A stretch of DNA of 64,000 bases from JBBQYA01 sp031412335 (GTDB taxonomy: Bacteria > Bacteroidota > Bacteroidia > Sphingobacteriales > Sphingobacteriaceae): the NCBI GenBank assembly GCA_031412335.1, contig JANOCT010000027.1, forward strand, positions 1 to 64,000. Reading direction: 5' to 3'. The first letter of the stretch is position 1, and each line of letters opens with the position of its first letter. A program made the translations under genes and the position numbers. This document shows, piece by piece, positions 18,054-26,888 of the stretch. The notes beneath the pieces were generated by a model. It saw nothing but the letters and a program-made list of their open reading frames with translations, did no database searches and was not told the origin of the DNA.

Positions 18054-19436
18054 ATGCAAAGCTATCAAGAATTTTTAGATTTAAGTGTAGGGTTTCCACA
18101 GGATGGATTTGAAGTACATGAAGATGAACTTTATTTTCATGACCTGAATTTAATGGAAATGATAGAAACATATGGTACGCCACTCAGATTTACTTATCTG
18201 CCTATAATTTCTAAAAAAATTCAGCAAGCAAAATTGCTATTCCAAGCAGCGATTGTAAAAAATAATTACCGTGGGAATTATACTTATTGCTATTGTACAA
18301 AAAGCTCTCACTTTCGCCATATTGTAGAAGAAGCCTTGAAAAATGGTGTTCAGTTAGAAACCTCCTCAGCATTTGATATGCCGATGATTGATGCGCTGGA
18401 AAAAAAAGGTATTGTTGATAAAAACATAGTGGTTATTTGTAATGGATTTAAAAGTTTCCAATACAAACAATATATAATTGACATGATTCATGATGGCTTC
18501 AATAATATTGTACCTGTACTTGACAACAAAGAAGAATTTAATTTATACGATGACGAATTAGATTTACCTTGCGATCTTGGAATCAGAATTGCCTCTGAGG
18601 AGGAGCCTGACTCACAATTTTACACCAGCAGATTAGGAATTCGAGCTGATGATATTATAGATTTTTATCATAGCAAGATAGAAAAAAATGAAAATTTCAA
18701 AGTGAAACTTTTACATTTTTTCATTAATAGTGGTATAAGCGATTCTCCATATTATTGGAATGAATTGGAAAAATATGTTACGCTGTATTGCAAGTTCAAA
18801 AAAATAAATCCTGATCTAACCATGTTAGACATTGGAGGTGGAATGCCTTTCAAAAATTCATTGACTTTTGATTTTGATTATGAATACATGATCAATGAAA
18901 TTGTGAAACGTATAAAAGATATTTGTGCTGAACACGATGTAGTTGAACCAGATATTATAACCGAATTCGGAAAATATACAGTTGCTGAAGCATCAGGAAT
19001 TTTATATAAGGTATTGGGCAGAAAGCAGCAAAATGACCGCGAAAAGTGGTTGATGCTGGATGGAAGTTTTATCACAAACCTACCGGATGTTTGGGCTATG
19101 AATCAGCGATATATATTATTACCAATAAATAATTGGGATACAGAATACGAAAAAGTAAATCTTGGAGGAATGACTTGTGATGGTCAAGATTATTATAATC
19201 AGGAAGCTCACATGAATTCTGTATTTATGCCAAAAACCAGAAAAGTTCAATATTTAGGATTTTTTAATACGGGTGCTTATCAAGAAGTCTTAAGTGGATA
19301 TGGAGGTATTCATCATTGCTTATTACCAACTCCAAAGCATATTTTAATTCGCAGAAACCGTGATGAAACCTTTAACTATGAAGTATTTGGTGAAGAACAA
19401 AATAGTAAACAAGTAATGAAAATTTTAGGATATTAA
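18054..19436 (+). CDS. speA: Arginine decarboxylase-like PLP enzyme (alanine-racemase fold, short Bacteroidota form)
   Basis: The 460-aa protein has the TIM-barrel PLP fold of group IV decarboxylases. The PLP lysine is likely K83 in YCYCTKSSHF, the phosphate-binding Gly-rich motif is LDIGGGMPF, and the C-terminal beta-domain carries GAYQ. It is shorter than E. coli SpeA (about 660 aa) but similar to the 460-aa Bacteroidota enzymes annotated as arginine decarboxylase. It would make agmatine for polyamine synthesis. Divergence from arginase supports arginine as substrate; a related diamino-acid substrate remains possible. Confidence 0.85.
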   Translation: MQSYQEFLDLSVGFPQDGFEVHEDELYFHDLNLMEMIETYGTPLRFTYLPIISKKIQQAKLLFQAAIVKNNYRGNYTYCYCTKSSHFRHIVEEALKNGVQLETSSAFDMPMIDALEKKGIVDKNIVVICNGFKSFQYKQYIIDMIHDGFNNIVPVLDNKEEFNLYDDELDLPCDLGIRIASEEEPDSQFYTSRLGIRADDIIDFYHSKIEKNENFKVKLLHFFINSGISDSPYYWNELEKYVTLYCKFKKINPDLTMLDIGGGMPFKNSLTFDFDYEYMINEIVKRIKDICAEHDVVEPDIITEFGKYTVAEASGILYKVLGRKQQNDREKWLMLDGSFITNLPDVWAMNQRYILLPINNWDTEYEKVNLGGMTCDGQDYYNQEAHMNSVFMPKTRKVQYLGFFNTGAYQEVLSGYGGIHHCLLPTPKHILIRRNRDETFNYEVFGEEQNSKQVMKILGY

Positions 19437-19447
19437 TTTTTCTTATG

Positions 19448-19918
19448 TTAAAACTTTTTACCGATTAAGTATAATTTCCCAACTACTTTAAAAATTAATG
19501 AATTGATAATTGGAAATTTAGCTAGCAACTGAAATTGCAATGATTTTCGTTGATTAATCGGTATAAACAGTTCATTTTTAACTACATTTCTAACTACACC
19601 AATTAGTAATTCAGCTGAAAAGGGTTCATCTTTTTTTAAATTGGAATCTCCTTTTGTAAATAAAAATTTGGAATTATTATTACTTGATATACTAATTAAA
19701 CGATGAGCAACTAATCGATTATCTAGTTTAAAAACAACAATATCACCAATTGCAATTTGTTCAATATCAATTGGATCAATAATAATAACATCGTCAGGCC
19801 AAAGCAATGGCAACATGCTTATGCCTCCAACTTTGCACCTTATTGGAATTCCATCCTTCAAAATCTCTTGACTGGTTTCAAGAATTAAATACCGAGTATC
19901 AAGGTTTAAATTATTCAT
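19448..19918 (-). CDS. S24/S26 signal-peptidase-like protein of the candidate peptide operon
   Basis: The 156-aa protein has a signal-peptidase fold: nucleophile S34 in GGISMLPLL, then GDIVVFKLDNRLVAHRLI with H72 in the place of the usual bacterial Lys, and a third box KGDSNLKKDEPF with conserved Asp. This Ser-His arrangement resembles ER/SipW-type peptidases. It has no N-terminal membrane anchor, and only the C-terminal end is mildly hydrophobic. The reading frame overlaps the upstream kinase gene by 8 bp, so they are cotranscribed. Cleavage of the 53-aa peptide encoded upstream is the natural guess but is inference. Confidence 0.8.
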   Translation of the reverse strand: MNNLNLDTRYLILETSQEILKDGIPIRCKVGGISMLPLLWPDDVIIIDPIDIEQIAIGDIVVFKLDNRLVAHRLISISSNNNSKFLFTKGDSNLKKDEPFSAELLIGVVRNVVKNELFIPINQRKSLQFQLLAKFPIINSLIFKVVGKLYLIGKKF

Positions 19919-20777
19919 TATCTAAAATAAAATCAACCACTTTTGTTGTAGGTACAAAACCAATACTAAAAGCTGGTATTTGTTCAGAAATTTTCTTAAT
20001 TAAATTCAAATGGTTATTTATTTGATCTTCATTATACCCGTGTTGAATAATGTATGCAAATAAATTTTTAAACACCTCTGGTTCAGTTAGTTTTTTAATT
20101 ATATTTTCATTGGCATGAAAAGGGAAATAAATGAAATCTAATGTTGTTTGAATAGGTTTTGCTTCATAAAACATGGGTGTGTTATACATAAAAAACTGAT
20201 CTTTGATCTCCCGAATTAAAACTCGATCGTCGTTAATTAAAGTTGCACCTTTCTGAGTCCATAAATTTGCCATCGTACTTTTACCTTTACCAGAAAAGCC
20301 ACTAAAAATTTTCCCTTTATTATTAAAATTAATTCCTGAAGCATGAATCATAATGGCCTTGTTTTGAGTTCCAGTATAATACCAAATAAGCGGCCCTAAT
20401 GGATATTGAAGCGGGCATAAAACCGATTCGATTGCTGTCTTAGTAGGTTGGCAATAAATTTTCCAATCCTTGAAATTAAAATCTGCAATTTGCTGAATAG
20501 AAGTTCCATCTGTTTGTGAAAAAGTAACAATTCGATAACCGTTTGGTAATTTATAAATCGTCCAGAAAGATTGTTCGTTGCTTTCGGCCGAATAAACCTT
20601 TTCAAAATCATTCTTTTGCACTTCTGGTAAAAAATCGAATACTTCTATTTGAATAGTATTGAAACTTTTCTCATTGGTAAGAAATGAAAAATAACCTTCT
20701 TCTATTACCAGTTGTATTTCTGATTTAGAGAAAATTGTAAAGTCAAAACCGGCAACAGAAAGTTGAAAAGATTGCAA
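19911..20777 (-). CDS. HPr-kinase-like P-loop kinase of the candidate peptide operon
   Basis: The 288-aa protein has a P-loop G160-FSGKGKS-T, a preceding His (IHASG) and a following acidic INDDRVLIRE, the layout of the HPr Ser kinase/phosphorylase catalytic domain. The N-terminal 120 residues resemble the non-catalytic part of HprK-like proteins found beside PqqD genes and lack the normal HprK N-domain. Homologues in some lasso-peptide clusters phosphorylate the precursor peptide. Here it sits between a PqqD-like gene and a peptidase gene, with a hairpin upstream (20817-20844). The peptide substrate is inferred. Confidence 0.82.
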   Translation of the reverse strand: MQSFQLSVAGFDFTIFSKSEIQLVIEEGYFSFLTNEKSFNTIQIEVFDFLPEVQKNDFEKVYSAESNEQSFWTIYKLPNGYRIVTFSQTDGTSIQQIADFNFKDWKIYCQPTKTAIESVLCPLQYPLGPLIWYYTGTQNKAIMIHASGINFNNKGKIFSGFSGKGKSTMANLWTQKGATLINDDRVLIREIKDQFFMYNTPMFYEAKPIQTTLDFIYFPFHANENIIKKLTEPEVFKNLFAYIIQHGYNEDQINNHLNLIKKISEQIPAFSIGFVPTTKVVDFILDNE

Positions 20778-20816
20778 TTTGAATTTATTAATATTGGAAA
20801 GTAAAGCAATTAAATT

Positions 20817-20844
20817 AAAAAAACCTTCAATCGAAGGTTTTTTT
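20817..20844. terminator. Symmetrical hairpin terminator/attenuator between PqqD-like and kinase genes
   Basis: A 12-bp perfect stem AAAAAAACCTTC/GAAGGTTTTTTT with an AATC loop has T runs on both strands. It lies within the 96-bp gap inside the minus-strand peptide operon. It could partly stop transcripts after the PqqD-like gene, giving more peptide and PqqD than kinase and peptidase. An internal promoter between 20778 and 20816 cannot be excluded. Confidence 0.7.
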
Positions 20845-20873
20845 AATTTTAAAAGTTTATTGTTTAAATAATT

Positions 20874-21170
20874 TTAATCAACCTTTGACATGAATTTGAT
20901 CAATTCAGTTAAAAATACAGAAACATCTTTTTTATAATCTGATTCCGAAACATCAAATTCATTTTCTAATGATTCACAAAGTTGAACTTCTGTTGAATTA
21001 TGATCAATTTGATAATACAGAAAAGCAGCTGTTTCGTTCATCGAAAACATTTCGTCCATATTGGCAACAGATTTTTTAAGTGGGACCAACATCAATTCAT
21101 TTCCAACTAACTTGGTTACAAATTTTAATTTTTGTTTGTTAATTTTTTCGAAATCCATTTTCCTTCCCAT
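20874..21170 (-). CDS. PqqD-like RiPP recognition element protein
   Basis: The 98-aa protein has the PqqD winged-helix pattern: a beta-hairpin region (KFVTKLVGNELMLVPLKKS), then MFSMNETAAFLYYQID, and a C-terminal helix pair ending LIKFMSKVD. PqqD-like domains bind leader peptides and hand them to modifying enzymes. It begins 20 bp after the stop of a 53-aa peptide gene whose leader has a YxxP motif of the kind read by such domains in lasso systems. An internal ATG (MDFEKI) five codons in is an alternative start. Confidence 0.85.
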   Translation of the reverse strand: MGRKMDFEKINKQKLKFVTKLVGNELMLVPLKKSVANMDEMFSMNETAAFLYYQIDHNSTEVQLCESLENEFDVSESDYKKDVSVFLTELIKFMSKVD

Positions 21171-21190
21171 TTACACCTGCAAAAATAAAT

Positions 21191-21352
21191 CTAACTCTTA
21201 AATGGCAGTTTAAATAAATTCAAAAAAGAGAATCTAACTCCATCATCAGGCGGTAAAGTAAGCATAACCATTGATATTTGATTATCTAATTTAATTCTTT
21301 CAATTTTTGGTGCTGAATAGGCTTTTTTCCTATTTGCAGAATTTGTGATCAT
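21191..21352 (-). CDS. Candidate RiPP precursor peptide, 53 aa
   Basis: A short frame from an ATG at 21352 to a TAG at 21191-21193 encodes 53 residues. The N-terminal half reads KKAYSAPKIERIKLDNQIS, containing Y-x-x-P-x-I-E-x-I-x-L-D, which resembles leader peptides of small Bacteroidota precursors beside PqqD genes and the YxxP motif of lasso leaders. The C-terminal half (PPDDGVRFSF, then two FK/LF-rich blocks) is a plausible core with two Asp and several Ser/Thr acceptors (T37, S44, S53). It is too short for automated gene calls but fits position, spacing and motif. It lacks Cys, so no lanthionine or disulfide chemistry is implied. The product has not been shown. Confidence 0.6.
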   Translation of the reverse strand: MITNSANRKKAYSAPKIERIKLDNQISMVMLTLPPDDGVRFSFLNLFKLPFKS

Positions 21353-21413
21353 GATATTTTCATTGAGATACTTACAGTTACAATAAATATAACTGCCAGT
21401 ACAGATTTGTACT

Positions 21414-24400
21414 TTAATTTTTGATTAGACTTTTGCTCATCGAATTTACTCCATCATAATAATTAACAGAATATACGCCGTTTGGTAATTCATTAATAGA
21501 AATCACCAATTGATTGGAGTTAAGTTCAGGTTTTACCGTTTTTACTTTTCTACCCAATCGATCAACAATTGTAATAAGTGAAGTGGAAATAGCAGTTGGA
21601 TAGTTGGCAGTAAATTCAACATTTGTAATAGATGGATAAACGTTCCAGTTTGAATTTTCTACTTCATTATTAATGCTAATCACATTTGAATAATCAATTT
21701 CGCCATTAATGCTAATAGACTTTAACCGATAATAATTTATTGCTTCTGGATGTTTGCTATGTGAAAAAGAATATGATTTACCAAATTCAGTATTCACTTC
21801 AAAATTAGCAATGGTTACAAATTCAGAACCAGTCAAATGTTGTAATTCATAGCTTTTAGTGGATAATTCAGTTGCCACTTTCCAATTAATTAAATTTGCA
21901 TCTTTTACTTTTTTACCAGAAAAAGAAAGTAAACTCATTGGCAAAGGCTGATCGAAGATTAACGTAAAACGATTACTTGTATTGGTAACTGATGATGAAA
22001 AATTGTAAATTGGATTAAATGATAAATTTTGAAAAACGTTTAACAATTTATCTTGTAAGGTAATGGATTGAGTTCCGAAATTTATTTCGGTTGCATTTAT
22101 TTCGTATTGACCAGCAACACCAACCTTTAAACCTAAATTTATTTGTGAAACTATTGAAGTGGAATTGATACCATTTATAGTTAAAGAATTGCTATTAGCT
22201 GTCGTGTAAAGTTGTGGCGCCAATGGATCTCCTGAAAATAATTTCTGAGAATCATAATTATCAAAACCATTGCTGGCTGCTTGATTTACATATACGATCG
22301 CTTCATCAGATGAAGTTAAATTAGATAATTTCAAGCGGATAAAATCAGATGAAGAACTTGAGGAACGCAAAATACTTTGAGCAACATGTTCTCTCATTGC
22401 ATTAGTAAATGTTAAGGATCCAGTTTGACCATCAGCAGGAACACGTACCCAAAATGATTGCATAGGTGGAATTTTTCCGGTAACTGCACCATTTCCATTG
22501 TTATTTGTTCCTAATTGAGAAAGAGAATTGTAGGTATCAAATACATTCACATTTCCAGCAGTAGCTGTTCGATACCAAATGGTTGGACTTATATTAGTTC
22601 GTGAAGCTAAATCCCAATTTAAATGGGAAGGATACGGGTTTCCCATTAAATGAAAGCCACGTTGAGAGTTTACTGTTCCAGTTCTTGAAAGTGTTGAATT
22701 AACAATTTGTCCAGTGTTAAATTGACCACCTGTAAAGTTTACTACACCTGTTGATCCAACTCTGGTTTGGTATCCTAACATTGGAATTAACTGTGTAAAG
22801 TTATCTAAAATGGAAGTGTAAGAAAAAGTTGATTCATCCCAGAATACTAATTTTTGAGTTGTAGCAGGGTCTAAAGTTGCACTAGTTGATGAAGATAAAG
22901 GAGATGAAACAAACCAAACTCTACCAGTTGGATTAGCTCCACCAGTTCCAGTTAGATATTGCTCAACATTATAAACTCCTGAACCAGAAATTGTTCCATT
23001 GTCAATAAAGGAAGCTGTACGGGTATTGCTTGATTTTAGCGTTGTAGTTCCATTATTTTCAAATGAACCAGTTAATGTAACTGTTTTATCAGCATTTACG
23101 GTAAGTGTGTTTGGCGAATTAACAACCAATGAAGCTACGGCTAGATTTACTCCACCATCATTTACTCCTACTGTGTAATTTGAAGATAAAACAATATTAG
23201 AAGATGAATTTGGGCTACCATTTGTCCAAGTAGTTCCATTCCATTGGGTCATAACTGCATCATTAACCAACACAAAATCTCCAAAAGATGCAATACCAGC
23301 TAAGGAAGTAACAGAACTTGTTCGGGTAGTAATGGTTGGATATGTCCATGATGAGCCATATAAACCCGCATTAAAGGTTAGAGGAGTAGCTCCATTTAAC
23401 AAACTAGCAGGATTTTGAAAACTTAACGATGCAGAATAAGTCGTAAAACTCACAGGACTTGAAACGTTGTTGCTTACATTATAATAATTAGCTAAGTTTT
23501 GAGTAGCTGAAAATAAAGAACTTGCAATGTTTGGCTGTTGCCCAGAAATGGAACGTACAATTACATCTCCGGCTGTAGTTACACTTGCAAAATTTAGCGT
23601 TACAGGAGTATAAATAGTTCCAGCTCCTACTTCAAAAGTTCTGGCAATGTTTGATCCTAATGAAAAATTCTTTTGGAAATTTCCATTTATAAATCCTAAA
23701 GTTCGTCCAGAAGTTGCTCCTGCTGCAAGAATAACTTTAAAGCTTCCAGTAATTAATTGACCGCTAGCTAAAATCAAATCATTATTAACTTGAATATCTC
23801 TGTTCAAAGTTAGATTTGAACCAGAAGTCTTATTAATATTCAAAAAAGTAAATACCTGTGTTATTGGTGCTGAAATAGATGCAGAATTTGTACCAATAAA
23901 AGAAATTTGCCTATTATTAGTTGTCAAAAGGCCGTTTGTATTTCGAGTGAAATTTCCCTGCAGATTTAAATCACCACCAAATGCAGTCGACAAAATTAAT
24001 TCGCTAGTAGCTGGGCCACCAATTGCTCCTATGATTAAATTTCCTCTAACGGTTAAGTTACTGTCCATGGCTAACATAGTTAATGAACCTCTAGAAGCTA
24101 CCGTTCCAATTTCAAGATTTCCTGCAATTGCTCTATTTTTTTGACTACCGTTTGCTAAATTAACAGTGCAACCATTTTGTATAATTACATTATTTGGATA
24201 ACCTGCCCCAGATCGATTTTCCCATTCTAATCCTCTGTTATATGTTACGTTTAAAGAATTATAAACTAAAGTTGATGTAGATGAATAAGTAACAGGATTA
24301 ACGTTTACAAAACCACCTGTGTTTATCTGTAATCGCCCATTGATAGTAGTTGCCGTTCCAAAATTAACTCCAAGATTTACATTTACGTTATTGAAAACAG

Positions 24401-26543
24401 CTGTTCCTGTAACTGTACCTACTCCTACAAAATTTACTGTACCCCCATCTTCCCCATTAGTGCCTGTTGTTGCCAAACTTCCAGAAGTAAAAGCAACTGT
24501 TCCACTCCCAACTATATTTACTGTATTTGCTGCGCCAATTCTAAATATGCCATTTAATAATCGCAATGAATTAGTTGCTGAACTTAATGCAAGTGAAGTA
24601 TTACTTAATGTTACTACACTACCACCAGAAGTATTTATTGATAGCGTTGCAATTGAAGCTGGTAAAGCTGTACCAGTTATTTGATTTGCAGAACCGTTAA
24701 AAGTGAAATTTACACCTGCGGCAAATGTTCGTGTAGTGGTAGTAATTGAGCCATTAATACCATTAGTATTTGCTGTTGTAAAGTTAGAACCAGTGTTTGA
24801 AACAAATGAACCCGCTCCACTTAATACTCTTGTGCTTGCATCCAGAGTTGCACCACTAGCAACAGTTACACTTCCAGTTGCGCTAACTACTGCATCAGCC
24901 GATAAAGAAACAATATGTGGCGAAACAATAGAAACAATGTTATCATTTCCTGGGGAATTTATCGCATTTACATAAATTCCATCACCAGCTTGATCGTATT
25001 CCCAAGTAGTTAAGCTATTGTAATTTCCTGTTTGTCTGGATCTAAATAAAGCTGTAGCATTATTGGCCAGATTCAAAATTACAGGATTGCTATTTGCAGA
25101 AGTATTAGAACCATTCGTAGAACGAACTTTATAAAAGTATCTACCAAAAGTTGGTAAAGTAACTATCTGTGATGTTCCGACTACATTTAAATCATTATAC
25201 CCACTCACATAATTCGAGCTTCCAAAATAAATATTGTCTAAATAAACTCTTCTAGAAGCTGCTGGATTGGCAAAGTTGGTATACACCCCAAAAAATGAAG
25301 AAGAATTATAGGTGTTATCTGTTAAAGTTCCTGCAGAAATGGTAGGAGCTGTTAAGTATCTAAAGCCAACTGAATAGGTAACAGAAAAAACTCCACTTGA
25401 AGATCTATTTACTCTCAAATTAACACCATCTCTTGCAGCGTTAGCCTGAAAACTTGGTCCAGCTGTATATTCACCTATTTTTGTTTTTGTAAGTCCAGCA
25501 CTTCTCCAAAGTTCTAAACGATCAGTAACTGCATCAATCCCGATTCTTAAAAAATAACCGTTGAAATTATCTCCAATTGAACTTACCGCAACGGTAGACA
25601 TTAATATAACTCCAAAATGATTACCAGTTGCTGGGGTGAAATCTGTAGAACCCAAAGAAAACAACCATTCAGTATTTTCTGTACATGGGGTTGTTAATGC
25701 TGTATTTCCAACACTTGAATTACTTCCCAAATAAAACCCATCTGTAGTGGCTGATCCACTAGTCAATGTTGCAGCATTTTGAATGGTATAACTTCCAGTA
25801 CTGCCAGACCAAACCGGTGAAGAGGTGAAATTATTATCTGTAAAGCTTTCAGCGATTGTATTTACATCTAACTTATAGGCAGTTGCACCAGATACTGTAT
25901 TCCAACTAGACGTGAAACCATACGTGGTAATAGCAGAAACAGCATTTGCAACCGGTGCCAAAATTGCTGCTACTGTAAATGTAGCTTTATAGTTTGCTCC
26001 TCCATTATTGGCAAAAGCTGGATTAGTTGGGAATCCCGGAGCATCGGTATAAACTTCCAGAAAATAAGTGCCAGCACTAAGCGAAGCTAAAACATTGGTG
26101 GTATTATTATTTACCTCCCAAGTTTGATCACCGTTTCCACCATCATTACTTACAAAACCCATAGAAATTGGAGCATTAAAACTAGGAGCACCTGCAGAAG
26201 TTAAATATATTCTATAGTATAATCTGCCACCTGTAATATTCCCCCCGTTATTTTTAAATGTTTTGTTTTGAGCACCAGCTAAAACTAAGGTTTGACTAAT
26301 AGTAAACGTTCCCAAATTAGCACCTTGAAAATCTGGATTTGCAGTTACAGAAAGTAGATCGTAAAAGGTATTTCCTCCACCGTTGTTATTCAGAATGAGG
26401 AAACTTCCAAAAATTCCATTTTGTTGAGCTTTTAAGGTTTCAGCGTTTAACAAAACAATTGAAAAGAAAGCAAATGAAAGAGCAAGTCTTTTAACTGAAT
26501 TTAAACCCTTGAGAATTTTTTTTGAGAGCGTAAAAATTTTCAT
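21414..26543 (-). CDS. Giant T9SS-secreted surface protein
   Basis: The 1709-aa protein has an N-terminal signal (about residues 17-40, ending LKAQ) and a fibronectin-III-like segment (ANAVSAITTYGFTSSWNTVSGA). Residues about 510-1200 are a long Gly/Asn/Thr/Ser-rich stretch of beta-helix-like repeats with G-x-N-x-x-V patterns. The C-terminus is a T9SS type A sorting tail with VYPSITNVEF and NELPNGVYSVNYYDG blocks. It should cross the outer membrane by the Por system and be displayed or released, with an adhesion or matrix role inferred. The gene is monocistronic and ends 61 bp before the peptide gene on the same strand. Confidence 0.88.
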   Translation of the reverse strand: MKIFTLSKKILKGLNSVKRLALSFAFFSIVLLNAETLKAQQNGIFGSFLILNNNGGGNTFYDLLSVTANPDFQGANLGTFTISQTLVLAGAQNKTFKNNGGNITGGRLYYRIYLTSAGAPSFNAPISMGFVSNDGGNGDQTWEVNNNTTNVLASLSAGTYFLEVYTDAPGFPTNPAFANNGGANYKATFTVAAILAPVANAVSAITTYGFTSSWNTVSGATAYKLDVNTIAESFTDNNFTSSPVWSGSTGSYTIQNAATLTSGSATTDGFYLGSNSSVGNTALTTPCTENTEWLFSLGSTDFTPATGNHFGVILMSTVAVSSIGDNFNGYFLRIGIDAVTDRLELWRSAGLTKTKIGEYTAGPSFQANAARDGVNLRVNRSSSGVFSVTYSVGFRYLTAPTISAGTLTDNTYNSSSFFGVYTNFANPAASRRVYLDNIYFGSSNYVSGYNDLNVVGTSQIVTLPTFGRYFYKVRSTNGSNTSANSNPVILNLANNATALFRSRQTGNYNSLTTWEYDQAGDGIYVNAINSPGNDNIVSIVSPHIVSLSADAVVSATGSVTVASGATLDASTRVLSGAGSFVSNTGSNFTTANTNGINGSITTTTRTFAAGVNFTFNGSANQITGTALPASIATLSINTSGGSVVTLSNTSLALSSATNSLRLLNGIFRIGAANTVNIVGSGTVAFTSGSLATTGTNGEDGGTVNFVGVGTVTGTAVFNNVNVNLGVNFGTATTINGRLQINTGGFVNVNPVTYSSTSTLVYNSLNVTYNRGLEWENRSGAGYPNNVIIQNGCTVNLANGSQKNRAIAGNLEIGTVASRGSLTMLAMDSNLTVRGNLIIGAIGGPATSELILSTAFGGDLNLQGNFTRNTNGLLTTNNRQISFIGTNSASISAPITQVFTFLNINKTSGSNLTLNRDIQVNNDLILASGQLITGSFKVILAAGATSGRTLGFINGNFQKNFSLGSNIARTFEVGAGTIYTPVTLNFASVTTAGDVIVRSISGQQPNIASSLFSATQNLANYYNVSNNVSSPVSFTTYSASLSFQNPASLLNGATPLTFNAGLYGSSWTYPTITTRTSSVTSLAGIASFGDFVLVNDAVMTQWNGTTWTNGSPNSSSNIVLSSNYTVGVNDGGVNLAVASLVVNSPNTLTVNADKTVTLTGSFENNGTTTLKSSNTRTASFIDNGTISGSGVYNVEQYLTGTGGANPTGRVWFVSSPLSSSTSATLDPATTQKLVFWDESTFSYTSILDNFTQLIPMLGYQTRVGSTGVVNFTGGQFNTGQIVNSTLSRTGTVNSQRGFHLMGNPYPSHLNWDLASRTNISPTIWYRTATAGNVNVFDTYNSLSQLGTNNNGNGAVTGKIPPMQSFWVRVPADGQTGSLTFTNAMREHVAQSILRSSSSSSDFIRLKLSNLTSSDEAIVYVNQAASNGFDNYDSQKLFSGDPLAPQLYTTANSNSLTINGINSTSIVSQINLGLKVGVAGQYEINATEINFGTQSITLQDKLLNVFQNLSFNPIYNFSSSVTNTSNRFTLIFDQPLPMSLLSFSGKKVKDANLINWKVATELSTKSYELQHLTGSEFVTIANFEVNTEFGKSYSFSHSKHPEAINYYRLKSISINGEIDYSNVISINNEVENSNWNVYPSITNVEFTANYPTAISTSLITIVDRLGRKVKTVKPELNSNQLVISINELPNGVYSVNYYDGVNSMSKSLIKN

Positions 26544-26888
26544 ATTTATAATTATACTTTTTTTTAATTAATCATTTAATAGTTAAGTAAATTGTATTTT
26601 CATCCCAACAAAACTTATCAGACGTTATAAATTAAGTGCTAAAAATATTTTGTGATATTGTTAACAATAATGGAATAAAACCTAAAAAAGCCACGTCTTA
26701 CAATTTCGAATTCTGGTAGTATGTTGTAAAAAATGCTTAAAATTCAGAAACTGGATTGCTAAAATAAAAGATAGGATTCAAAATCCGAAATATATTTTCC
26801 ATTTGGCTATATTAACGAAATATCACAATTGCTTTAAAAGCAGATTATTCTGTTTAATTGTGACTTTGTTATGATTTTTAAAATGCTC
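26544..26888. other. AT-rich intergenic region upstream of the T9SS giant
   Basis: This 345-bp gap presumably holds the promoter of the T9SS gene; a TAAGTTTTG-like box on the minus strand near 26607-26615 is a weak candidate. I see no gene, hairpin terminator or repeat. Confidence 0.4.

Noticed and set aside
24319..24975. Pro/Val-rich frames on the plus strand inside the T9SS giant gene
   Set aside because: Antisense shadows of the Thr/Asn/Ser-rich beta repeats; no start context, no family similarity.
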